Positions 41,766 through 52,074 of a stretch of DNA of 64,000 bases are shown here, one piece after another. This DNA comes from Palsa-892 sp035556215. GTDB lineage: Bacteria > Pseudomonadota > Alphaproteobacteria > Rhizobiales > Xanthobacteraceae. Under the pieces are notes generated by a model. The model saw only the letters and a list, made by a program, of their open reading frames with translations, made no database searches and was not told the origin of the DNA. Made by a program: the position numbers and the translations under genes. Position 1 is the stretch's first letter, and every line of letters starts with the position of its first letter. Location of the stretch: assembly GCA_035556215.1 (NCBI GenBank), contig DATMFI010000043.1:13122-77121 (forward strand), written 5' to 3'.

Positions 41766-43262
41766 TTAACCGCCTGATTTCGCCGCCTGTTTTTCGCGGC
41801 GGCGCTGCACCGACGAGGGAATTCGCATCGCTTCGCGATATTTCGCCACCGTGCGGCGCGCGATGTCGACGCCATCGCTTTTCAACTTCTGCACGATCGT
41901 GTCGTCGGACAGAATATCGTCGGCGCTTTCGGCATCGATCATGCGCCTGATGCGGTCGCGCACGGCTTCCGCCGAGTGTGCTTCGCCGCCGTCGGCCGCC
42001 GCGATCGACGACGAGAAAAAATATTTCAGTTCGAAAATACCGCGCGGCGTCGCCATGTATTTGTTGGCGGTGACGCGCGATACGGTCGATTCATGCATGC
42101 CGATGGCGTCGGCGACGATGCGCAGATTGAGCGGGCGCAGATGCTGCACGCCATGCGCCAGGAACGAATCCTGCTGGCGGACGATTTCGGTCGCGACTTT
42201 CAGGATCGTGCGTGCACGCTGATCGAGCGAGCGCGTCAGCCAGTTCGCGGTTTGCAGGCACTCGGCAAGGAACGTCTTTTCGGTATCGCTCTTCGCGGTC
42301 TTCGAGACGCTCGCATAGTAACTCTGGTTGATCAGGACGCGCGGCAAGGTGTCGGAATTGAGTTCGACATTCCACTCGCCATTCGGGCGCGCGCGCACGA
42401 ATACATCGGGCACCACCGGCTGGACGATGCCGCCGCCGAAAGCCAGACCCGGCTTGGGGTTGAGGCGGCGGATTTCGCCGATCATGTCATGGAGGTCTTC
42501 CTCATCGACACCGGTAATGCGTTTCAGTGCGGCGAAATCGCGCTTTGCGAGAAGATCGAGATTGGCAACGAGCGCCGCCATCGCGGGGTCGTAGCGGTCG
42601 CGTTCCTTGAGCTGGATCGCAAGACACTCGCCAAGATCGCGCGCGCCGACACCGGGCGGATCGAAGGTTTGCAGAATGCCGAGCACATGCTCGACCTCCG
42701 CGACCGAAGCGCCCAGCTTCTCGGCGGTTGTTTCCAGCTCGCCCCGCACATAGCCCGCTTCGTCGACGAGGTTGATGAGGTATTGCCCGATCAGGCGCTC
42801 GCCCGGATCGAGCGGCGCGAGCGAAAGCTGGCGGCCGAGATGATCGGCAAGCGTCGTCTCGGCGGAGACAAAGGCTTCGAGATTGTAATCGCTGTCGGCG
42901 CCGCCGCCGCCGGAGCCGACATTCGCCCATTCGGAGTAAGGGGCCTCAGCGCCGGCAGCACGCGGCGCCTCCTCGCCCTCGTCGCTGTCGCGGATCGATT
43001 CGGTGCGCACGCTCTCGTTCGCGCCTTCGTCGTCGCCCGGCTCGCTCTCATCGGCGCCCTGCGCGCGCTCGGGCGCTTCCGCCGATTCCTCGCCGGGCGG
43101 CGGATCGGCGCGCTCGAGCAGCGGATTTTTTTCGAGCTCGGCTTCGACATAGGCCGCAAGATCAAGGCTCGATAGTTGCAGGAGCTTGATCGCCTGCATC
43201 AACTGCGGCGTCATCACGAGCCCCTGGCCCTGCCGTAGCTCCAATTTTTGCGAAATGGCCAT
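41766..43262 (-). CDS. rpoN: RNA polymerase sigma-54 factor
   Basis: Sigma factor for -24/-12 promoters that need AAA+ activators. The 498-aa product has the N-terminal glutamine/leucine-rich activator region I (LELRQGQGLVMTPQLMQAI), an acidic region II (about residues 50-125), the core-binding domain, the HTH (DAIGMHESTVSRVTANKYM), and the C-terminal RpoN box ARRTVAKYREAM. It lies downstream of lptB, as in most Proteobacteria. Confidence 0.96.
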   Translation of the reverse strand: MAISQKLELRQGQGLVMTPQLMQAIKLLQLSSLDLAAYVEAELEKNPLLERADPPPGEESAEAPERAQGADESEPGDDEGANESVRTESIRDSDEGEEAPRAAGAEAPYSEWANVGSGGGGADSDYNLEAFVSAETTLADHLGRQLSLAPLDPGERLIGQYLINLVDEAGYVRGELETTAEKLGASVAEVEHVLGILQTFDPPGVGARDLGECLAIQLKERDRYDPAMAALVANLDLLAKRDFAALKRITGVDEEDLHDMIGEIRRLNPKPGLAFGGGIVQPVVPDVFVRARPNGEWNVELNSDTLPRVLINQSYYASVSKTAKSDTEKTFLAECLQTANWLTRSLDQRARTILKVATEIVRQQDSFLAHGVQHLRPLNLRIVADAIGMHESTVSRVTANKYMATPRGIFELKYFFSSSIAAADGGEAHSAEAVRDRIRRMIDAESADDILSDDTIVQKLKSDGVDIARRTVAKYREAMRIPSSVQRRREKQAAKSGG

Positions 43263-43316
43263 TTCGCCTGTCGATCTCTCGGGCTTTTTCGGTCCTGAAA
43301 CGAATCCGGCGCTATT

Positions 43317-44621
<1,305 letters not shown>

Positions 44622-44885
44622 GGCCTCGTCGAGCCGCCACGAATCCGCGAGCGGTTCGGGCTCGGTATCATCCGCCGTTTTCGTACGAAACCAGGACAGG
44701 ACTTTCAGGTTGCGATCTCCAGGCCGGTATTTTGCAACGAGAACATCTGCTTACCTGCGCCAAATAAGCTTTCCGGCCGGGAGTAGCAATGCCGGGGCCG
44801 CATCCCAAACATTTGAGCCGAAAACGCTTGCCGGACCGCCCAAAATCAATTCTGCCCGACAAATGGGCAAACGGGCCGCGGTTTT

Positions 44886-45566
44886 CTACTTCTTCTTGCC
44901 CGATTCGGCCTTACCCTTCTTGTCGTCCTTATCGCTCGGCAGGAACAGGCCCTGGACGCGGCCACCCTCCATATGCGCCCGGCTCGAATTCAACTCGACC
45001 ACCAGCCGCTCGCCGCGCATGACATTCTGACCCTGGCTGACGACAACATTGCCGCTCAGCACGACGACATTTTCCTTCATCATGAAGTCGGCGCGATGGC
45101 CGGTCGCCTTCTGCTCCTTGCTGGTGACGATGACGCCGCCGAGCGCTTCGATCTTCTTGATCTTCTGCGAGACATCCTTTTCGGTCGCCGCGACCTTGCC
45201 GCCGTCGGTCTTGGTGGCGGCGACCGGCGTTGCATCGGCCGTCGCGGGCTCCGAAGTTTTCTTGCCCTTCGATTTCGCGGTGTCGGCTTCGTAATAGACG
45301 CGAAGCTCGGGGCTGCGCATCGTCGTGTCGCCCTGCTGGACAAAGACGTTGCCGGTGAAGATCGCGAGCTTCTCCTTGTCGCGCACTTCGAGCTTGTTGG
45401 CTTCGATTTTGACCGGCTCGTTCTTGTTGCGCGAGAAGCCCTGCAAGGCGTTCGGCATGCCGCCGCCTTCATCCTTGTTTTTTTTCTGCGCGAAAGCGCC
45501 GCCTGCCGCGAGCATCGAAAGAGAGGCGGCAAGCCCGAACGACAGCAGGATACGGTTCAGTTTCAT
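44886..45566 (-). CDS. lptA: LptA/OstA-like periplasmic LPS transport protein
   Basis: Periplasmic beta-jellyroll bridge for LPS. The 226-aa product has a Sec signal peptide (MKLNRILLSFGLAASLSM...AFAQ), then two OstA-like halves: PVKIEANKLEVRDKEKLAIF with GNVFVQQGD, and KATGHRADFMMKENVVVLSG with NVVVSQGQNVMRGERLVV. A Lys/Thr/Ala-rich insert (about residues 100-135) separates them, and the tail is Lys-rich. Its ATG overlaps the lptC stop. A 264-bp gap separates it from lptB. Confidence 0.88.
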   Translation of the reverse strand: MKLNRILLSFGLAASLSMLAAGGAFAQKKNKDEGGGMPNALQGFSRNKNEPVKIEANKLEVRDKEKLAIFTGNVFVQQGDTTMRSPELRVYYEADTAKSKGKKTSEPATADATPVAATKTDGGKVAATEKDVSQKIKKIEALGGVIVTSKEQKATGHRADFMMKENVVVLSGNVVVSQGQNVMRGERLVVELNSSRAHMEGGRVQGLFLPSDKDDKKGKAESGKKK

Positions 45567-46294
45567 TGTGTCGCTGTTTCTTCCGGCGTTGCCGCCATGC
45601 GCGATTCGGAGCTGAGCGTCATCTTAACGCCGCCCTCAAACACGATCAGCTTGCCGTGGTCGAAGGCTTCCATGCGATCGCTGCGCAACGTGCCGCCCTT
45701 GAAATAGAGATCGACCGGCTGTTCGGTCGTGAGATGGCCCTTCTTGGTCTCGATCGTCGCGTCGCTCAAACGGCCGCCCTGGCCATCGTCGGAGTGAAAA
45801 TCGATGCCGTCGAAGATACGCATCTGGTCGGCTTTGGCGTCGTAAATGCCGGATTTCGCGTTCAGCACCGTCTTGCGGCCGCCAAGATCGAAATTGCCGA
45901 TGATTTTCGAAAGCTCGATCACGTTCGGCTTCTTCAAATCCTGCGTCGCGGCTTCCGCGGTGACGCTGTAGGGATTGCCCTCCTTGCTGAAGCCGGTGAG
46001 CTTCGGTGCTTCCATCTTCAGCTTCGAACCCGAAATCGTCAGCTTGCCGACGCTGACCGGCAATTCGCCTGCCGCCTTGAACGGATCGAGCCAGAGCCAC
46101 AGCCCCGTCAATACGACGCTGCCGACGAGCAGCACCGGGATCAGCCGGCGCAACAACCCGACGAGCCGGCTATGCCGGACCGCGGCGCCGAAGGCGGCTT
46201 CGCGGCGGACGAGCAAGTCCGGATCCGCGAACGGGTCGGGCGCAGCCGAATAGGCCGGCGGAACGGGGGTGTGGCGGTTCATCGCGATAGCCAT
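45563..46294 (-). CDS. lptC: LPS export system protein LptC
   Basis: Bitopic inner-membrane protein that receives LPS from LptBFG and hands it to LptA. The 243-aa product has a cytoplasmic N-tail, one transmembrane helix (LIPVLLVGSVVLTGLWLWL, about residues 51-69) and a periplasmic LptC jellyroll (DLGGRKTVLNAKSGIYDAKA, LTTEQPVDLYFKGGTLRSD). ATG codons at 46294 and 46282 are both possible; neither has a clear SD. Coupled to lptA by a 4-bp overlap. Confidence 0.87.
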   Translation of the reverse strand: MAIAMNRHTPVPPAYSAAPDPFADPDLLVRREAAFGAAVRHSRLVGLLRRLIPVLLVGSVVLTGLWLWLDPFKAAGELPVSVGKLTISGSKLKMEAPKLTGFSKEGNPYSVTAEAATQDLKKPNVIELSKIIGNFDLGGRKTVLNAKSGIYDAKADQMRIFDGIDFHSDDGQGGRLSDATIETKKGHLTTEQPVDLYFKGGTLRSDRMEAFDHGKLIVFEGGVKMTLSSESRMAATPEETATQ

Positions 46295-46367
46295 ATGGCG
46301 GCGAAATACGGCTTTCCAGCGGTGGCGTCAGCCGCGCGAAGCCCGGATTCGCGCGATTTTACGCGAT

Positions 46368-46982
46368 TTACGAGTGGGAAAAAATATCCTGTTCCGCCCA
46401 GCCGTCGAGGTCGAGCCGGGCGCGGACGGGCAGGAATTTGAAACAGGCTTCGGCGAGATCGGTGCGATGCTCGCGGGCGAGCATCGTATCGAGCTTCTCT
46501 TTCAGCGCATGCAGATGCAGCACATCGGACGCCGCATAAGCGATCTGCGCTTCGGAAAGATCCTTCGCGCCCCAGTCGGAGCTTTGCTGCTGCTTCGAGA
46601 CTTCGATGTTGAGAAGCTCGCGCGACAGATCCTTGAGGCCGTGCCGGTCCGTGTAAGTGCGCACGAGACGCGAAGCGATCTTGGTGCAATAGACCGGCGC
46701 CGCCATGACTTTAAATGTGTGAAACAGCACGGCGAGATCGAAGCGCGCGAAGTGAAAAATCTTCAGCCGGTCCGGATCGGAAAGGAGCTTCACGAGATTG
46801 GGACTCGCAATGCCGCTCGCCGGAATCTGGACGACATCCGCCGTGCCGTCGCCGGGCGACAGCTGCACGACGCACAGCCGGTCGCGGTGCGGATTAAGGC
46901 CGAGCGTCTCGGTGTCGATCGCGACCGAAGCGCCGTAGGCCGAAAGGTCGGGGAGATCCCCGCGATGCAAGCGGATCGTCAT
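46368..46982 (-). CDS. rnd: Ribonuclease D (short form)
   Basis: DEDD 3'-5' exonuclease acting on RNA 3' ends. The 204-aa product contains only the exonuclease domain: VAIDTETLGLNPHRDRLCVV (Exo I), KIFHFARFDLAVLFHTF (Exo II) and QIAYAASDVLHLHAL (Exo III, with the Tyr of the DEDDy type). The HRDC domains of E. coli RNase D are absent, as is normal for this alphaproteobacterial form. The ATG at 46982 gives MTIRLHRGDLPDLS; an upstream in-frame ATG reaches into the leader near tRNA-Leu. Confidence 0.9.
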   Translation of the reverse strand: MTIRLHRGDLPDLSAYGASVAIDTETLGLNPHRDRLCVVQLSPGDGTADVVQIPASGIASPNLVKLLSDPDRLKIFHFARFDLAVLFHTFKVMAAPVYCTKIASRLVRTYTDRHGLKDLSRELLNIEVSKQQQSSDWGAKDLSEAQIAYAASDVLHLHALKEKLDTMLAREHRTDLAEACFKFLPVRARLDLDGWAEQDIFSHS

Positions 46983-47037
46983 GAACGTTTCGTTAATTGC
47001 GACATCCCGCGAAACTGGCACATCGCGGTTAAAAATT

Positions 47038-47122
47038 TGGTGCCCAGGAAAGGACTCGAACCTTCACGCCTCGCGGCACAGGTACCTGAAACCTGCGCGT
47101 CTACCAATTCCGCCACCTGGGC
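47038..47122 (-). tRNA. tRNA-Leu (anticodon CAG)
   Basis: An 85-nt class II tRNA with encoded CCA on the minus strand. The 5' end GCCCAGGTGGCGGAATTGG, the anticodon stem CAGGT/ACCTG enclosing TTCAGGT (anticodon CAG), a variable arm (GCCGCGAGGCG) and the T arm GGTTCGAGTCC are all present. It decodes CUG, a major leucine codon in GC-rich genomes. Confidence 0.97.
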
Positions 47123-47258
47123 ATCCGGTGCGCAATCCGGCGCTAGGTAGGGCGGCGGCTTGCGGATTGTCAATCAGCGAACCGCGAAAATGCGCTATTA
47201 CTGGACGCCGCCGGCTCATTCGAGTATCGCTCCGGCAAACTTCTGAGGGCATTTGGCG

Positions 47259-48221
47259 ATGACCGACACCCCCACCGACCGTCTGGTAACCGTATTTGGC
47301 GGCTCCGGCTTTCTCGGCCGCTATACCGTCCGGGCGCTCGCCCAGTCGGGCTTCCGGATCCGCGCCGCGGTGCGCCGCCCCGACCTTGCTTTCGACCTCC
47401 AGCCTCTCGGGCGGGTCGGCCAGATCCATCCGGTGCAAGCCAATCTGCGTTTCCCCGATTCGGTGATGCGGGCCGCCGAAGGCTCGGATGCCGTCGTCAA
47501 CCTCGTCGGCATCATGAACCTGTCGGGCGCGCAGACGTTCGAAGCCGTGCAGGCCGAGGGCGCCGCCACCGTCGCGCGCGCCGCGAAAGAAAACGGCGCG
47601 CGTCTTATTCATGTCTCCGCGATCGGCGCCGACGCACAGTCCGATTCAGCCTATGCCCGCACGAAAGCCGCGGGCGAGCAGGCCGCGCTCGCCGAGAAGG
47701 CCGTCGTGTTCCGCCCGTCCGTCGTGTTCGGGCCGGAAGACGATTTCTTCAACCGCTTCGCCGCGCTCGCGCGCATCATGCCGGCGCTGCCGCTGATCGG
47801 CGGCGGCGAGACGAAATTTCAGCCGGTGTTCGTCGGCGATGTCGCGGCCGCGATTCTGAAAGCGGCCGAAGGCAAGGCGGCCGCGAAAACGATTTACGAA
47901 CTGGGCGGGCCGGAAGTGAAAACGTTCCGCGAGTTGATGGAGCTCGTCCTGCGCGAAATCGGCCGCAAGCGGCTGCTCCTGCCGATTCCGTTCGGGCTCG
48001 CGAAATTGCAGGCGCTCTTTCTCGAAATGCTGCCGGGCAAGTTGCTGACACGCGATCAGGTGGAACTCCTGAAATCCGATAACGTCGTCTCAACGGAAGC
48101 CGAGCGCGAGGGCCGCACCCTCAAGGGCCTCGGCGTCCGGGCGACGTCGATGGAAGCGGTGCTGGAAGGCTATCTGTGGCGCTTCCGAAAGGCCGGCCAG
48201 TTCACACGGCTTGTGGCTTAA
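47259..48221 (+). CDS. NDUFA9-like NAD(P)-binding protein (complex I-associated family)
   Basis: Extended short-chain dehydrogenase fold. The 320-aa product opens with TVFGGSGFLGRYTVRALA (nucleotide-binding glycines), then NLVGIMN, IHVSAIGADAQSDSAYARTK (YxxxK-like) and FRPSVVFGPEDDFFNRFA, a pattern typical of the NDUFA9/complex I 39-kDa subunit family. Alphaproteobacterial members are thought to associate with NADH dehydrogenase; enzymatic activity is unknown. The ATG at 47259 follows GAGGG. Its stop overlaps that of convergent uppP by 3 bp in TTAA. Confidence 0.88.
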   Translation: MTDTPTDRLVTVFGGSGFLGRYTVRALAQSGFRIRAAVRRPDLAFDLQPLGRVGQIHPVQANLRFPDSVMRAAEGSDAVVNLVGIMNLSGAQTFEAVQAEGAATVARAAKENGARLIHVSAIGADAQSDSAYARTKAAGEQAALAEKAVVFRPSVVFGPEDDFFNRFAALARIMPALPLIGGGETKFQPVFVGDVAAAILKAAEGKAAAKTIYELGGPEVKTFRELMELVLREIGRKRLLLPIPFGLAKLQALFLEMLPGKLLTRDQVELLKSDNVVSTEAEREGRTLKGLGVRATSMEAVLEGYLWRFRKAGQFTRLVA

Positions 48222-49093
48222 TTGAGCCAGCCGAACATCACGCCGATGATCAGCACCACGCCCATGAAGGCGCGGTAGAAGACGAACGGCCACGCCGAAA
48301 ACTTTTCCAGGATTCGCAACAGGCCCCAGATCGCGACGAAGGCCGAGAGCGAAGCGACGATCAGGCCGACAGCGAGCACCGACCAGCCATGCGCCGAGAG
48401 CTGCACCTTGTGCAGCTCGTACAATTCTTTCAATCCCGCGCCGGTGATCGCCGGAACGCCGAGCAGAAACGAAAAGCGCGCCGCTTCCTGCCGGTTCATG
48501 TTGAGGAAAAGCGCGGCCGTCAGCGTCGAGCCGGAGCGCGACACGCCGGGGATCAGCGCGCCGACCTGGGCGATGCCGACCAGGAGCGCGTCCTTCAGCG
48601 TCGCGTCTTCCATCGTGCGAGTGTGCTTGGCGTAAAGCTCCGAGAACGCGAGCAGCGCCGCCATGAAGATCGACGCAAAGCCGATCACCCATAGGCTGCG
48701 AAGCGGCGTGCCGCAGGCGTTGAGAACCGGCGAGAGCAGAATGCCGGCGAAAACGATCGGCAAGGTGCCGAGCACAATCCAGAGCGAGAAGCGCAAATTC
48801 CAGTCGCGAAAATCGCGGTGGCGAAGGGCGTCGATCGAGCCGAAGAACAGCGTGCGCACATCGCTCCAGAAATAACTCACCACCGCCGCGAGAGCCGCGA
48901 GCTGCATCGCCGCCGAGAAGGCCGAACCCGGATCGCGCCAGCCGAGGAAAGCGGGAACGATCCGCATATGCGCGGTCGAGGAAATCGGCAGGAGCTCCGT
49001 GATGCCCTGAACGACGCCAAGCACGGCAACCTTGGCGTAGCCCAGCTCGACGAAGCCGGTATCGAAGCCCTGCGTGCAGATACCAGCCGCCAT
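48218..49093 (-). CDS. uppP: Undecaprenyl-diphosphatase
   Basis: Membrane enzyme that dephosphorylates undecaprenyl diphosphate to recycle the lipid carrier of cell-wall synthesis (also called BacA). The 291-aa product has about eight hydrophobic helices and both family motifs: QGITELLPISSTAHM (E and S/T-rich) and PGVSRSGSTLTAALFL (the R/S-rich active site). The ATG at 49093 follows AAGGAG with 7-nt spacing; the longer upstream frame overlaps gst on the other strand and is not coding. Confidence 0.94.
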   Translation of the reverse strand: MAAGICTQGFDTGFVELGYAKVAVLGVVQGITELLPISSTAHMRIVPAFLGWRDPGSAFSAAMQLAALAAVVSYFWSDVRTLFFGSIDALRHRDFRDWNLRFSLWIVLGTLPIVFAGILLSPVLNACGTPLRSLWVIGFASIFMAALLAFSELYAKHTRTMEDATLKDALLVGIAQVGALIPGVSRSGSTLTAALFLNMNRQEAARFSFLLGVPAITGAGLKELYELHKVQLSAHGWSVLAVGLIVASLSAFVAIWGLLRILEKFSAWPFVFYRAFMGVVLIIGVMFGWLN

Positions 49094-49366
49094 GCGATGC
49101 TCCTTGGAGGGAAATCCGGTGGGGAATTGCCTTGAAACGTGCTCGGGCACGACCCGCTGCCCGAATCGCGCCTTCCTGATTCTGATCGTCGTTTTCTCAA
49201 AGGGCTTTGGGGCGATCAAGCGGCGATCCGGCCGGGAACACTGCAAGGCTCTGGTAACGCCCTTATCGTATGGAATGGGCGCACAAGGTTCGGGCCGCCG
49301 GATCGGCCCTAGGATTGCCCTGATCTGCGTCTTTTTGTCCGTATCGCTGTCATATTTCCGGAACTC

Positions 49367-50053
49367 ATGAAACTTCTGCACCACGCCTTTTGCCCGCATT
49401 CGCGTTTTGCTCGGCTTGTCCTTGCCGAATACCGCGCGTCCTTCGAGCTTGCCGACGAAGATGTGCGCAAACGGCGTCCCGAATTTCTCGAGCTGAACCC
49501 CGCCGGTACGACGCCGGTGCTGATCGAGGGCAAGTTTCCCGTTTCGGGTGCGAGTGTGATCGCCGAATATATCGACGAGACGCATGGCGCCAGTCTCGGC
49601 GAGCACCGGCTGCTTCCCGCCGATCCGCGGGCACGCGCCGAAGTGCGGCGCATCGCCAACTGGTTCCACGACAAGTTCTTCTTCGAAGTCAGCGAGCCCT
49701 TGGCGCGCGAAAAGATCTTCAAGCTCCGGCTTTCCTCCGCCGAAGGCGGCGGCCCGCCGGATTCCTCGGCGCTGCAGGCGGCGAAGAAGAATATCCGCTA
49801 TCATCTGCAATATATCGGCTGGCTGCTTTCGACACGGAGCTGGCTTGCGACCGACAAGCTCTCCTTCGCCGACCTTGCGGCGGCAGCGCATCTTTCGGTC
49901 GCCGATTACTTGGGTGACGTGCCGTGGGACGAGAACGAGAACGCGAAGAACTGGTACGCGAAGATGAAGTCGCGGCCGGGCTTCCGGCCGCTCCTCGCCG
50001 ATCTCGTGCCAGGACTGCCGCCGTCGAAGGTTTACGCGGACCTCGACTTCTAG
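49367..50053 (+). CDS. Glutathione S-transferase family protein
   Basis: The 228-aa product has an N-terminal thioredoxin-like domain beginning KLLHHAFCPHSRFARLVLAE (Cys/Ser near residue 9-12 as possible catalytic residue), the cis-proline and glutathione-binding segment GTTPVLIEGKFPVSGASVI, and an all-alpha C-terminal domain with WLATDKLSFADLAAAAHLSV (N-capping box). The substrate is unknown. It is followed directly by queG, whose only normal start codon lies inside this gene. Confidence 0.9.
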   Translation: MKLLHHAFCPHSRFARLVLAEYRASFELADEDVRKRRPEFLELNPAGTTPVLIEGKFPVSGASVIAEYIDETHGASLGEHRLLPADPRARAEVRRIANWFHDKFFFEVSEPLAREKIFKLRLSSAEGGGPPDSSALQAAKKNIRYHLQYIGWLLSTRSWLATDKLSFADLAAAAHLSVADYLGDVPWDENENAKNWYAKMKSRPGFRPLLADLVPGLPPSKVYADLDF

Positions 50054-51138
50054 CGGCGCTGAAAGAGCGCGCGCACCGCGAAGGCTTCAACGCCTTCGGC
50101 GTCACAAAACCTCTCGCCGCCCCCTTCCGCCGCTACTTCGACGACTGGCTCGCGCACGGCGCGCATGGCGACATGGAATGGCTCGCCACGACGCAAGATC
50201 GCCGCGCCGATCCCGCCGCGCTGTGGCCGGAAGCCAAAAGCGTCATCCTGCTCGGCATGAATTACGGCCCCGACGAAAATCCGCTCGCGCTCATCGAACA
50301 ACCAAGCCGCGGCGCGATTTCGGTTTATGCGCGTGGCGAGGATTATCACGAGCTCATCAAGGGCCGGCTGAAGCAGATCGGCGGCTGGCTGGTCGCCAAA
50401 GCGGGCGGCGACATAAAAGTCTTCGTCGATACGGCGCCGGTAATGGAAAAGCCGCTCGCGGCCGCGGCCGGTTTAGGCTGGCAGGGCAAGCATACCAATC
50501 TCGTGTCGCGCCAATTCGGCTCCTGGCTGTTTCTCGGCGCGATCTTCACGACGCTGGAATTGCCGGCTGACGAGCCCGAAACCGACCGCTGCGGCTCTTG
50601 CCACGCCTGCCTCGATGCCTGCCCGACGGCGGCGTTCACCGCGCCCTATCAGTTGGACGCGCGGCGCTGCATTTCGTATCTCACCATCGAGCACAAGGGC
50701 CCGATCCCGTTAGAGCTGCGCGCGATGATGGGCAATCGCATTTTCGGTTGCGACGATTGTCTTGCCGTTTGTCCGTGGAACAAGTTCGCGCGGGAAGGCC
50801 ATGAAGCGCGGCTTGCGGCGCGCCATGAAAATCGCGCGCCGGATCTTGCCGAGCTGGTGAAGCTCGATGACGCGGCGTTTCGCGCGCGCTTTCAGAAAAG
50901 TCCGGTGCGGCGCGCGGGGCGCGACCGTTTCATTCGCAATGTGCTGATCGCGATCGGCAATTCGCGCGATGCTTCGCTTGCAGCCGATGCGGAGCGGCTG
51001 CTTGCGGACGCCTCGCCGCTGGTGCGCGGTGCCGCGGTGTGGGCGCTTTCGCGGCTTGCGCCGGAACGCCTTGACCGCTCGCTCATAGAGCACGAGCAGG
51101 ATGAAACGGTGCTCGCGGAATGGCGCGTCGCGCGCTAG
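49924..51138 (+). CDS. queG: Epoxyqueuosine reductase QueG
   Basis: Cobalamin- and Fe-S-dependent enzyme for the last step of queuosine tRNA modification. The product has the QueG N-domain (VILLGMNYGPDENP, VFVDTAPVMEKPLAAAAGLG, GWQGKHTNLVSRQFGSWLFL), then two 4Fe-4S motifs, CGSCHACLDACPTAAF and CDDCLAVCPWNKF, and a C-terminal HEAT-like tail (DASPLVRGAAVWALSRL). From GTG 49924 it would be 404 aa and overlap gst by 130 bp. Homology begins near LLAALKERAHREGF, just at the gst stop, where only a CTG (50059) is available. The true start is therefore uncertain. Confidence 0.9.
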   Translation: MGREREREELVREDEVAAGLPAAPRRSRARTAAVEGLRGPRLLAALKERAHREGFNAFGVTKPLAAPFRRYFDDWLAHGAHGDMEWLATTQDRRADPAALWPEAKSVILLGMNYGPDENPLALIEQPSRGAISVYARGEDYHELIKGRLKQIGGWLVAKAGGDIKVFVDTAPVMEKPLAAAAGLGWQGKHTNLVSRQFGSWLFLGAIFTTLELPADEPETDRCGSCHACLDACPTAAFTAPYQLDARRCISYLTIEHKGPIPLELRAMMGNRIFGCDDCLAVCPWNKFAREGHEARLAARHENRAPDLAELVKLDDAAFRARFQKSPVRRAGRDRFIRNVLIAIGNSRDASLAADAERLLADASPLVRGAAVWALSRLAPERLDRSLIEHEQDETVLAEWRVAR

Positions 51139-51147
51139 ATTTGATCT

Positions 51148-51193
51148 GGCATGATCTTTTCCGAAACCCGTTCCCGCTTTTCGGGATCATGCC
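51148..51193. repeat. 46-bp palindromic REP-like element, copy 2
   Basis: GGCATGATC at the left end and GATCATGCC at the right form a perfect 9-bp outer palindrome around TTTTCCGAAACCCG and TTCCCGCTTTTCGG. It matches the copy at 9885-9930 along its full length with few substitutions. The stop codon of the hydrolase gene (51187-51189) lies inside it, so the element forms the 3' end of that gene. Confidence 0.8.
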
Positions 51194-51966
51194 TCCGCCA
51201 ATTCATCCACCGCCTGCATTAGCCGCTCCAAATCTTCCGGCCGCGACAAACGATGATCGCCGTCCTTGATCAGCGTCAGCACGACATCGTCCTGTGCGAA
51301 ACAGGTCACCAATTTCAGCGCATGGCGATAGGGCACGTCGGGGTCCGCGGCGCCCTGCAGAACGCGCACCGGACAGCCGGTCTGGAGCGGCTTGTCCATC
51401 AGAAGATTGTTCCGGCCATCCTCGAACAGCGCGCGCGTCAGCGGATAAGGCCCGTCGCCATATTCGGAAGGCCGCAGCCAGAAACCCTTTTCCATCACGT
51501 CGCGTTTGGCGTCTTCCGAAAGCTGCGGCCACATCAAGGCTTCGGTGAAATCGGGCGCCGGCGCGATCAGCACCATGCCCTTCAGGCTTGCCTTCCCTGA
51601 GGGTTCCGCCTGTAGCGCGCGCGCGAGCAAAAGCGCGATCCAGCCGCCCATCGAGGAACCGACGAGGATCTGCGGCCCCGAGACGCGCGCGAAGACGGCG
51701 CGCGCTTCCTCGGCCCAGCGCGAGATGGTGCCGTCCCTGAAATCGCCGCCCGATTCGCCGTGACCCGAATAATCGAAGCGCGTATAGGCCCGCCCGGTTT
51801 TGCGCGCGTGCTCGGCGAGCGCCTCGGCTTTGGTGCCCTTCATGTCGGATTTGAAGCCGCCGAGCCAGAAGATCCCGGGCGTCTTGCCCGGAAACGAGCG
51901 GATGGCGATCTCGCGTGCCGCGGAGCCCTTGCCCACATCGAGCCGGTCTAACGTTTCCTCAACCAT
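51187..51966 (-). CDS. Alpha/beta hydrolase
   Basis: The 259-aa protein has an alpha/beta-hydrolase fold with FWLGGFKSDMKGTKAEAL (oxyanion-loop region), RFDYSGHGESGGDF, the nucleophile elbow GSSMGGWIAL (Ser), an acid in LQGAADPDVPY, and the catalytic His in KDGDHRLSRPEDL. The pattern resembles the ABHD10/YcfP-like thioesterase group; substrate unknown. It is divergent from infC. The last three residues and the stop codon fall in the palindromic repeat. Confidence 0.87.
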   Translation of the reverse strand: MVEETLDRLDVGKGSAAREIAIRSFPGKTPGIFWLGGFKSDMKGTKAEALAEHARKTGRAYTRFDYSGHGESGGDFRDGTISRWAEEARAVFARVSGPQILVGSSMGGWIALLLARALQAEPSGKASLKGMVLIAPAPDFTEALMWPQLSEDAKRDVMEKGFWLRPSEYGDGPYPLTRALFEDGRNNLLMDKPLQTGCPVRVLQGAADPDVPYRHALKLVTCFAQDDVVLTLIKDGDHRLSRPEDLERLMQAVDELAEA

Positions 51967-52074
51967 GCCTTATATCCATTGACTTCAAGCGCGTTTCTTT
52001 CAATCCTCCGCATGCTTCGCGGGATTCCGCTCCCGGCGCAAGCGCAGGATCAACGGCAAGAGGAGAAGACGACC

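Noticed and set aside
51979..52074. Longer IF-3 reading from an upstream TTG
   Set aside because: No SD for that start and the extra residues are not IF-3-like; the SD serves ATT 52075.
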